Shown here: piece after piece, positions 1 through 5,861 of the stretch
Layout of the letters: each line of letters starts with the position of its first letter
How positions within the stretch are numbered: the stretch's first letter is position 1
Assembly (NCBI GenBank): GCA_047614125.1
Contig: JBLHHI010000131.1
Coordinates: 1 to 8,676 of the forward strand
Source of the DNA: JBLHHI01 sp047614125
GTDB lineage: Bacteria > Bacteroidota > Bacteroidia > NS11-12g > UBA9320
DNA: 8,676 nucleotides
Direction: 5' to 3'
The notes under the pieces: generated by a model
The model's database searches: none
Seen by the model: the letters and a program-made list of their open reading frames with translations, nothing else
Told to the model about the DNA's origin: nothing
Program-made: the position numbers and the translations under genes

Positions 1-162
1 CTTGCTGTCTTCCTCCCACGGACAATCATCCGAAATGGTTACATCTGTGTCGTGCCAATTCTTCATGAAAATGCCAATAACCTCATGCCCTTGTTCGAGC
101 AATAAGGCAGCCGCTACCGAAGAATCAACTCCCCCGGATAAACCCACCACAACCTTAGCCAT
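1..162 (-). CDS. mnmA: tRNA-specific 2-thiouridylase MnmA, N-terminal fragment (cut by window edge)
   Basis: The minus strand reads 54 codons from an ATG at 162 to the window edge, beginning MAKVVVGLSGGVDSSVAAAL. Residues 9-15 (SGGVDSS) form the PP-loop that binds ATP in N-type ATP pyrophosphatases. The following FMKNWHD segment (about 33-39) and the DDCPWEED segment (about 46-53) are characteristic of MnmA. In the family, the enzyme adenylates U34 of tRNA Lys, Glu and Gln and inserts sulfur at position 2 in the cytoplasm. About 300 further residues, including the catalytic cysteines, lie outside the window and cannot be judged. The start follows the upstream minus-strand secreted-protein gene by 26 bp, so the two may be co-transcribed. 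No Shine-Dalgarno sequence is visible, only an A-rich leader. Identification is strong despite truncation. Confidence 0.93.
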   Translation of the reverse strand, partial: MAKVVVGLSGGVDSSVAAALLLEQGHEVIGIFMKNWHDTDVTISDDCPWEEDSK

Positions 163-188
163 TTATGATTTTTTTGTTCTGCCCACTG

Positions 189-920
189 TTAGTGCGCTAT
201 TTGGATTTTCTTAACAAAGTACTGCCCAGTAGTGTTTTTAAAAGTGGCGAAATATATTCCAGCAACTGTAGGGAGTTCGAAATATGCAGCAGCTTTTGCA
301 GGTAATACTTCCAATCCAACCGAATTAAAACAGCTTACCAGCTCTAAATCAGAATGTTCGCCGTTCAGAGACTTATAAAAGAAACGTCCATCTGCGCTGG
401 GGTTTGGATATACCACCGAAGTAGAAATGAGCGAGTAAGAAGGCACTCCGGCTTCATCAGTTACAATAATGGTAAATTGCTGTAGGGTGTCATTTTGCGA
501 AGAACTTATTGTGCCAAAGACTTTAGCGTGAATTGTTATCGCAATTTTTAATGGGTATTCTCCAATATCGGCTTTAGTTGGATTGCCGTTTAAGGTTGCA
601 CACCCGTTAGAATCCGGAATATAGCTGCAGTTTTTAGGATTACATAGATAGTAAAAGCCATTTGGCAGGCCAATGATGTTATTTACTTTTATTGAGTCGA
701 TTCGAGCAACGGTGGTTTGGCCACCAATTACTATCGTTGTATCCTTAAAAACTCGAATTTGCAGCGTTTGATGATATTCTACATCTGCCACGGCATTTTC
801 AATGGTTTTAGGATAAAACCCTGGTTGTTTAATGCTTTGATCTGGGGTGCAATTCTGGGCAGAGGCATTCATCACAAATGATAAAATGAGTAGGCCAATA
901 AAAGAAATATTCCGAAGCAT
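189..920 (-). CDS. Secreted protein with putative-Ig-like domain and T9SS C-terminal sorting domain
   Basis: This gene encodes 243 residues. Residues 1-21 are a classic Sec signal peptide (short basic start, hydrophobic GLLILSFVM, ending ASA before Q). Residues about 25-155 look like an all-beta Ig-like domain of a type recurrent in Bacteroidota exoproteins: LPNGFYYLC, then CNPKNC (C93, C98), NGC (C107), GNPT and GEYPLKI. This resembles putative-Ig (He_PIG-like) modules, and the cysteines could form disulfides. Residues about 165-243 are a type A T9SS sorting domain with YPNPSADG at 171-178, a GIYF strand and a terminal VKKIQIAH. Such proteins are normally exported by Sec and then T9SS, and either released or anchored to the surface. 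No enzymatic motif is visible, so the specific role is unknown; an adhesin or surface-structure role is only a guess. The gene is divergent from the TonB receptor (48 bp) and lies 26 bp upstream of mnmA on the same strand. Confidence 0.85.
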   Translation of the reverse strand: MLRNISFIGLLILSFVMNASAQNCTPDQSIKQPGFYPKTIENAVADVEYHQTLQIRVFKDTTIVIGGQTTVARIDSIKVNNIIGLPNGFYYLCNPKNCSYIPDSNGCATLNGNPTKADIGEYPLKIAITIHAKVFGTISSSQNDTLQQFTIIVTDEAGVPSYSLISTSVVYPNPSADGRFFYKSLNGEHSDLELVSCFNSVGLEVLPAKAAAYFELPTVAGIYFATFKNTTGQYFVKKIQIAH

Positions 921-968
921 GATAAAATTCTTTAATCTTGTATTCGTACGAAATTAGCGATTATAGCT

Positions 969-3287
969 GTGAAACGAAGTATTTTGATTTTATTCATTCT
1001 TGGGATAATCCATTTCCAAGCGAGGGCTCAAAGCCGTGCAATTAACGGGCGGGTTCTTGATCAAAAAACCCATGAAGGCATCGAAGCCGTTTTTATTCAA
1101 ACCGCTGACAATCAGCAAACTGTAATCACAGATTCGAACGGTTTATTTCGCATCGATCTACCAACCAACGCGCTGGCAATCACCATTAATTTGCAAGCAA
1201 CCGGATACCACAACAAAACCATTGCCCTTAAATATAGCGCGGCACTTGCCGAAATCTTGCTCGAAACCGACATATCTATGCTCGATGAAGTTGTGGTAGG
1301 CGAGAGCAAATCGGAGAAGCTTTTGAGCGAAACGACGGTATCGTTGGATTTGATCCAACCAAAGATCATTGAAGATAAAAACCCAATCATCATGAGCGAA
1401 ATTGTAAACCAGTTGCCCAGCGTTCACATCACCGATGATCAAGCCAGCATTCGAGCTGGAAGTGGTTGGAGCTATGGCGCAGGTTCGCGTGTTATGCTGA
1501 TGGTGGATGGAATGCCCATGATGAATGGCGACGCAGGAAATGTTTTATGGACATTTATATCTGCCGACAACATAAAGCAGTTGGAAGTAATAAAAGGGGC
1601 CAGCTCTGTGGTATATGGCTCTGCTGCATTAAATGGGGTGATTAACGTAGAAACAGAATGGCCAAGCTTCCAACCAAGAACCAGCTTTACCACCTTTAGC
1701 GGAGTATATTCCAAGCCCGATAGCGCTGGACTTAATTGGTCAGATAAAGCTCGACACGTTTCGGGAATACGAATTTTAGACACAAGGCGCCATAAGAAGT
1801 CGGATTTTGTAAGCTCATTGGAATTGTTAAACGACGACGGCTACCGATTTGGTGATCCCGAAAACAGAATGCACGCCGGCATAGATTGGCGTTATAGAAG
1901 CAGTGACCGAACCCAGTTTGGCGTTCGTGCGCATTTGCTCAGCACCGAAACGGGTTCCTTTCTTCTTTGGAAAAGCTACGACAGCGGGTACAGTGCGCTT
2001 AACGATCAAACCACCATTACCCTCGGGACCAAAATGCGCATTGATCCTTTTTGGACTCATTATGCGAAAAACGGAATGAAACACAGCTTTAAGGGTAGAT
2101 ATCTTTTCGTAGACAATCAAATAAACAACGGCAATCAAGAAAACAATCAGAGCAATTCGGCTAAAACCTTTATGGGCACGTATCAAACAGAATACAAGCC
2201 CATGGCTTTGCTCAACCTAATTTTTGGTGGAATGGGCTCCGCAACCTACTCAAATTCACCCTTATACGGCGGAACCCAAGATGCCATAAATTTAGCGGCT
2301 TATTTGCAATCTGAGTTTTCGTTCGGCCGTTTTAAGGCCAGTTTGGGTGGAAGGCTTGAACACTATCAATTAAACGATCGAAAAGAAACAAAACCTGTAT
2401 TTAGAACGGGGGCAAACTATAAAGTTGCCAAGGCCACCTTTTTGCGAGCTTCGTACGGGCAAGGTTATCGATTTCCAACAATAGCAGAATCCTTTATAAC
2501 AACTACTGTTGGCTTGGTGAGCGTTTTTCCGAACAACAACTTATTATCTGAAACCGGCACCAACGCTGAACTTGGAATTAAACAAGGGTACATATTTGGG
2601 AAGGTGGGCAGGCTCCAATTAAAGGGCTTTATTGATGTAGCCGCTTACCAAATGACCTACAGCCAAATGATGGAATTTACCTTTGCGCAATGGTCGAGCG
2701 ATGTTTCACCGGAAAACGGGTATGGTCTTGGTTTTAAGGCCATTAACACAGGAAATACAACGGTGTCGGGAATTGATGTTACCACTAATTTTAAAGTTGA
2801 ACAAGGTAAACACCACCTCGTTGGAATGATGGGTTATACGTACAGCAATCCTACTTCCAACAACCCAAATAAAATACTCGGAACCGACAGCCTTGGAAAC
2901 CCGTTGTCGTATCGAAGTACGAGTTCCGATTCGATTGGATCGGTTCTAAAATATCGGTCGAAGCACTTGTTTAAAGGAGATGTGAGTTATCGGTACGGCA
3001 AAATTGAAGTTGGCGTAAGTGCACGCTTTAACAGCTACGTTGAAAACATCGATCTTACCTTTGTTGATCAACTCTTTAGCTTTTTTGTGCCGGGAATTGC
3101 AGATGCTCGAAAGCTTAATCCCAACGGTACTTGGCTCTTCGACGCTCGAGTTTCGTATAAGATTAGCGAGGAGTTTAGGCTTTCGATTATTGCCAATAAT
3201 GTAACCAACCGATTGTACATGGTTCGACCGGCTGATTTGGGTGCGCCAAGAATGGTAATGGTACAGTTGAAATACGTTGTTTATTAG
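969..3287 (+). CDS. TonB-dependent outer-membrane receptor with N-terminal carboxypeptidase-D-like domain
   Basis: This gene encodes 772 residues. The GTG start at 969 is chosen because it opens directly into a signal peptide (KRSILILFILGIIHFQARAQ); the next in-frame Met is near residue 104, inside a conserved domain. Residues about 23-103 form a CarboxypepD_reg-like beta domain (INGRVLD, then ITDSNGLFRIDLP). A TonB-box-like DEVVV sits at 106-110. The plug spans about 120-230, with VDGMPM at 179-184 and EVIKGASSVVYGSAALNGVI ahead of the barrel. The rest is a 22-strand-type beta-barrel, including SYGQGYRFPTIAES, and ends in aromatic-rich LKYVVY. Family members import siderophores, vitamins, metals or oligomers using TonB/ExbBD energy. 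The substrate cannot be named from sequence. No SusD-like gene follows, so this is not a SusCD pair; the architecture is closer to FepA/CirA-like receptors. The gene converges on the DUF3109 gene with a 23-bp gap. Confidence 0.92.
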   Translation: MKRSILILFILGIIHFQARAQSRAINGRVLDQKTHEGIEAVFIQTADNQQTVITDSNGLFRIDLPTNALAITINLQATGYHNKTIALKYSAALAEILLETDISMLDEVVVGESKSEKLLSETTVSLDLIQPKIIEDKNPIIMSEIVNQLPSVHITDDQASIRAGSGWSYGAGSRVMLMVDGMPMMNGDAGNVLWTFISADNIKQLEVIKGASSVVYGSAALNGVINVETEWPSFQPRTSFTTFSGVYSKPDSAGLNWSDKARHVSGIRILDTRRHKKSDFVSSLELLNDDGYRFGDPENRMHAGIDWRYRSSDRTQFGVRAHLLSTETGSFLLWKSYDSGYSALNDQTTITLGTKMRIDPFWTHYAKNGMKHSFKGRYLFVDNQINNGNQENNQSNSAKTFMGTYQTEYKPMALLNLIFGGMGSATYSNSPLYGGTQDAINLAAYLQSEFSFGRFKASLGGRLEHYQLNDRKETKPVFRTGANYKVAKATFLRASYGQGYRFPTIAESFITTTVGLVSVFPNNNLLSETGTNAELGIKQGYIFGKVGRLQLKGFIDVAAYQMTYSQMMEFTFAQWSSDVSPENGYGLGFKAINTGNTTVSGIDVTTNFKVEQGKHHLVGMMGYTYSNPTSNNPNKILGTDSLGNPLSYRSTSSDSIGSVLKYRSKHLFKGDVSYRYGKIEVGVSARFNSYVENIDLTFVDQLFSFFVPGIADARKLNPNGTWLFDARVSYKISEEFRLSIIANNVTNRLYMVRPADLGAPRMVMVQLKYVVY

Positions 3288-3310
3288 GGCTTGCTGAAAA
3301 ACGTTATTGA

Positions 3311-3883
3311 TTAGTTCGCGTCTAAACCTTCATCAATTTCTACTAGGGCATCGTACCATGCATCTCCAAATCTACGTCGGAGCGCATTTTCAACAAACTG
3401 ATACACCTTAACATTTTCCTCTTGTCCACGTGCACATGCGGCTTTGCATAAATTCGATTCGTGGTAATTAAGCGCAGTGTAGCTATCAAATTGTTTTATA
3501 CGAACGGGGTATAAATGGCAAGAAATGGGCTTTATAAAGGTGGTTTTATTGTTATAATAGGCGTTTTCGATGGCGCACGAAAGTGTGCCGTTTTTTCGAG
3601 TGTGAACAAAGGCGCAACGTCCGTCCGGCAAACAAGTGGTTACTGCTTCACCATCGGTGTCGCGTTCCCAAAATCCGTTGGCATCAATAAAGCTTTTGTG
3701 CTCGTCAGAAAGTTCGGTATAAATGGCTGGAAGGTCGTTTTCAATAATCGTTATTTCATCTTCCGTAATGGGTGCGCCTTTATCTCCTTCAATGCAGCAT
3801 GCTCCCTTACATACACTTACATTGCACGCAAAACGTTCTTGAAGAAGTGCATCGCTGATTAAAGTATTTTCATGAATGATCAT
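3311..3883 (-). CDS. DUF3109 family cysteine-rich protein (putative metal or Fe-S binding)
   Basis: This gene encodes 190 residues with no signal peptide, so it is predicted to be cytoplasmic. It matches my recollection of the DUF3109 family of Bacteroidota, related to YkgJ-type CxxxCxxxCC proteins. Conserved-looking cysteines are C20, C25, C29 and C30 (CNVSVCKGACC), C84 and C90 (CLPDGRC), C103 and C122 (SCHLYPVR), and C146 and C150 (CKAAC). This clustering suggests a zinc or iron-sulfur site. The family has no established biochemical role that I know of. The ATG overlaps the purE stop codon as ATGA (3880-3883), indicating translational coupling with purE, so the protein is produced with the purine enzymes. 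A role in purine synthesis is possible but not shown; the coupling may simply reflect operon packing. The stop at 3311 lies 23 bp from the convergent receptor gene. Confidence 0.85.
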   Translation of the reverse strand: MIIHENTLISDALLQERFACNVSVCKGACCIEGDKGAPITEDEITIIENDLPAIYTELSDEHKSFIDANGFWERDTDGEAVTTCLPDGRCAFVHTRKNGTLSCAIENAYYNNKTTFIKPISCHLYPVRIKQFDSYTALNYHESNLCKAACARGQEENVKVYQFVENALRRRFGDAWYDALVEIDEGLDAN

Positions 3884-4392
3884 TTGTTCTTCAAGTATTT
3901 TTCAAAACCTTGGCTTTCAAGATCATCGGCCTTTCGAATGACTTCTTTTTCCATGATTTGTTTGTAGGCTTCAATTTTGGCAAAAATAGCTGCGTTGGAA
4001 GTGCCCAAGATTTGGGCTGCCAATAAGCCTGCGTTTTTGGCTCCGTTAATGGCAACGCTCGCCACCGGAACCCCAGGAGGCATTTGAACAATGGAGTACA
4101 GCGAATCGATTCCACTCATGGTTGAAGATTTTATGGGCACGCCAATAACGGGAATAGAAGTAAGCGCAGCCACCATTCCGGGCAAGTGGGCGGCACCACC
4201 AGCTCCTGCAATAATCACCTTAAAGCCCTGTTGGTGAGCCATTTTGGCAAAATCATACATTCTACGTGCTGTTCTATGTGCCGAAACAACAGTAAGGTGA
4301 TAGCCTATACCCAGGTCGTCCAAAATTTTGGCGGCCTCTTGCATTACCGGCAAATCGGAATCGGAACCCATAATTATAGCTACTTCTTTCAT
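3880..4392 (-). CDS. purE: N5-carboxyaminoimidazole ribonucleotide mutase PurE (class I)
   Basis: This gene encodes 170 residues, close to the usual length of about 165. PurE moves the carboxylate of N5-CAIR to C4, giving CAIR, in the sixth step of de novo purine synthesis. It acts in the cytoplasm, normally as an octamer. Visible signature elements are GSDSD at 9-13 (phosphate/ribose site), SAHR at 37-40 with the conserved H39, and GAGGAAHLPGM at 63-73 containing the second conserved histidine, H69. The segment GVPIKSSTMSGIDSLYSIVQ and the following MPPGVPVA complete the active-site loops. The gene follows purK by only 7 bp and its TGA overlaps the ATG of the DUF3109 gene, so all three are probably one transcript. 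An adjacent purK is what is expected for the class I (bacterial N5-CAIR) form rather than the AIR carboxylase form. Confidence 0.97.
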   Translation of the reverse strand: MKEVAIIMGSDSDLPVMQEAAKILDDLGIGYHLTVVSAHRTARRMYDFAKMAHQQGFKVIIAGAGGAAHLPGMVAALTSIPVIGVPIKSSTMSGIDSLYSIVQMPPGVPVASVAINGAKNAGLLAAQILGTSNAAIFAKIEAYKQIMEKEVIRKADDLESQGFEKYLKNK

Positions 4393-4399
4393 ATTTATA

Positions 4400-5560
4400 T
4401 TATTTCGCCACCATTTTTAGCATGCCTTTTAGCGCTTGCGCTTTTTGGATGGCTTGTTTCAAATCTACATCAACCACAGTAAAATGTCCCATTTTTCGTC
4501 CGGGCTTCGAATGTTCTTTATTGTACCAATGCAAGCTGCTTCCCTCCACCAAATGAAAATCTTTCAGTCCAGTTAATTGATAATTGCCATTCACATCCTC
4601 CGCACCTAAAATATTCGTCATAACGGCTGGATGAAGCTGATGTGTTGAGCCCAAAGGCAAATCCAGCAAGATTCGCATGAGCTGTTCGTATTGCGATGTA
4701 ACACAGGCTTCGATGGTGTGGTGGCCAGAATTATGCGGTCTTGGTGCCACTTCGTTCACTAAAATTTCTCCTTCTTGAGTTAAGAACATTTCAACAGCAA
4801 ATAAACCCGGACTGTTTAGGGCATTTGCTGTTTTGGTGGCCAAATCAACGGCCGTTTTCCGTTGCTCTTCGCTGATATTTGCCGGAGAAAAAAGATAATC
4901 CACCAGGTTTTTAACCGGGTCGAAATACATTTCAACCACCGGAAAACAGGTAATTTGTCCCGAGGTACTTCTTCCAACAATAACCGCCAATTCTATGGCA
5001 TTTGGCACGTAGTTTTCCAACAATATTTGACCATTAAACTGAGCCTGAATGATGGCTTTGGTTGCGTCTGCCTTATTTAAAATGGCTACACCTTTACCGT
5101 CGTAACCTCCTTGACAAGCTTTTACGACAATTGAATCACCCGTAAATCTTTTCAGCGCAGCCTGCTCAAAATCAACGGATTGCATCAATTTAAATGCTGC
5201 TGTTGGGATTTTATGATCGAGGTAGAATTGTTTTTGAAGGCCTTTGTCTTGAATAATTCGCAGCACCTTTGATGCCGGAACTACGGTTTTACCTTCGGCT
5301 TCCAATGATGCCAATACATCGCAGTTGATGTGTTCAATTTCGTAGGTAAGTACATCGCATCCTTCAGCCAATTCTCGAATCTTATCTTCGGCAGTGAGCG
5401 ATCCTTGAATAAAGTGGGAGGCATATCTTGCCGCGGGTGCGTTTAAGGTTGGGTCCAAAATGCGGAAGTTTACATTCCATTTGGCCGAGCTTTCAACCAA
5501 CATTTTGCCGAGTTGCCCGCCACCAACGATGCCGATGGTTTGTTTAAAAGGTTGTGTCAT
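4400..5560 (-). CDS. purK: N5-carboxyaminoimidazole ribonucleotide synthase PurK
   Basis: This gene encodes 386 residues, within the range of the family (about 350-390). PurK is an ATP-grasp enzyme that uses ATP and bicarbonate to carboxylate AIR on N5, producing the unstable N5-CAIR that PurE converts. Domains are an N-terminal pre-ATP-grasp fold with IGIVGGGQLGKM at 9-20, and YEIEHIN at 73-79. The ATP-grasp core has K147 and the glycine-rich loop GGYDGKG at 151-157. The metal/ATP site includes VNEVAPRPHNSGHH at 268-281, with N269, E270 and R274 as likely metal and phosphate ligands. A C-terminal PurK domain (about 320-386) contains HWYNKEHSKPGRKMGH. The ATG at 5560 is preceded 13 bp upstream by a Bacteroidota-type -7 element (5574-5581), making it the first gene of the purK-purE-DUF3109 operon. 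No purine riboswitch or PurR-type operator is apparent. Confidence 0.97.
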   Translation of the reverse strand: MTQPFKQTIGIVGGGQLGKMLVESSAKWNVNFRILDPTLNAPAARYASHFIQGSLTAEDKIRELAEGCDVLTYEIEHINCDVLASLEAEGKTVVPASKVLRIIQDKGLQKQFYLDHKIPTAAFKLMQSVDFEQAALKRFTGDSIVVKACQGGYDGKGVAILNKADATKAIIQAQFNGQILLENYVPNAIELAVIVGRSTSGQITCFPVVEMYFDPVKNLVDYLFSPANISEEQRKTAVDLATKTANALNSPGLFAVEMFLTQEGEILVNEVAPRPHNSGHHTIEACVTSQYEQLMRILLDLPLGSTHQLHPAVMTNILGAEDVNGNYQLTGLKDFHLVEGSSLHWYNKEHSKPGRKMGHFTVVDVDLKQAIQKAQALKGMLKMVAK

Positions 5561-5573
5561 TTTTTGTTCTGTT

Positions 5574-5581
5574 CAAAGATA
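5574..5581 (-). promoter_or_regulatory. Candidate -7 promoter element of the purK operon
   Basis: The minus strand reads TATCTTTG, a full match to the Bacteroidota -7 consensus TAnnTTTG. It ends 13 bp before the purK ATG. With the usual spacing, transcription would start about 6-9 bases before the ATG, giving a very short leader; this fits a phylum that does not depend on Shine-Dalgarno pairing. No good -33 TTG/TTTG is seen at 17-23 bp upstream, because that space is filled by the left arm of the palindromic mosaic. Support is one matched motif plus position, so moderate. Confidence 0.5.
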
Positions 5582-5583
5582 GT

Positions 5584-5714
5584 AATAGCCCAGCACTTAA
5601 GTGGTGGAAAAGCATTGCAAGTTGATGTTGAACGAATTGCATACCCCGTTCTTCAGAACGGGGATAATTTAAAACGAAATTTCAACACCAATAGCCCAGC
5701 ACTTTAGTGCTGGG
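5584..5714. repeat. REP/REPIN-like palindromic mosaic in the purK/protease intergenic region
   Basis: A nested symmetrical structure is visible. A 15-nt direct repeat, AATAGCCCAGCACTT, occurs at 5584-5598 and 5690-5704; similarity continues to 5607 and 5713 with two mismatches. Each copy is itself a hairpin: 5590-5607 (CCAGCACTT with AAGTGGTGG, one mismatch) and 5695-5714 (CCCAGCACT with AGTGCTGGG, 9-bp perfect arms). Inside them lies an inverted pair, TTGATGTTGAA (5622-5632) and TTCAACACCAA (5681-5691), 10 of 11 matching. This encloses a central hairpin at 5644-5663 (arms CCCCGTTCT and AGAACGGGG). The organisation resembles bacterial interspersed mosaic elements or REPINs, which are mobilised by REP-associated IS200-like transposases. 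No such transposase is in the window. That it is repeated elsewhere in the genome is inference. Confidence 0.6.
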
Positions 5715-5861
5715 TAAATTTTATTAACCGGCAAAATGTCCATAAATCTTTACGTTTATAAATTCCTTGCGTTATTCATTCTAACTGGGATTTTGTTAAT
5801 TTGTGCAGCAAAACGAAGGAGCTGTATGTATCAACTCTTCAGTTATAATAAAGATACCTTC

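Larger units (their letters stand above)
5561..5861. other. Divergent intergenic region between purK and the metalloprotease gene
   Basis: This 301-bp region holds the purK -7 element (5574-5581), the palindromic mosaic (5584-5714) and a 147-bp AT-rich leader for the protease gene. In the protease leader only imperfect promoter-like strings are seen: TTAATTTG at 5796-5803 (one mismatch to TAnnTTTG) and TATAAT at 5844-5849, 12 bp before the ATG. Neither is convincing. The leader is open in the protease frame from 5736 but I see no independent small gene in it. Confidence 0.6.

Noticed and set aside
921..968. Possible promoters in the short divergent gap: TAATCTTG (933-940, plus) and TATAAT (960-965, minus)
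   Set aside because: TAATCTTG has one mismatch to the Bacteroidota -7 consensus and no -33 partner, and TATAAT is not the usual element in this phylum; neither is strong enough to annotate.
1827..2186. 119-codon minus-strand open frame within the TonB receptor, with a hydrophobic stretch
   Set aside because: It lies wholly inside the receptor barrel frame, which is continuous and has family motifs; the hydrophobic segment is a by-product of the opposite strand.
3515..3862. 115-codon plus-strand open frame opposite the DUF3109 gene
   Set aside because: The opposite strand encodes a conserved cysteine pattern and is coupled to purE; this frame shows no family features.
5644..5663. Central hairpin of the mosaic as a rho-independent terminator
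   Set aside because: Both flanking genes read away from it, and no T tract follows the stem on either strand (ATAATTT on one side, TATGCAATT on the other).
5584..5714. CRISPR array
   Set aside because: There are only two repeat copies of about 15-24 nt, with a 106-bp gap and nested internal palindromes; no regular spacers and no cas genes.
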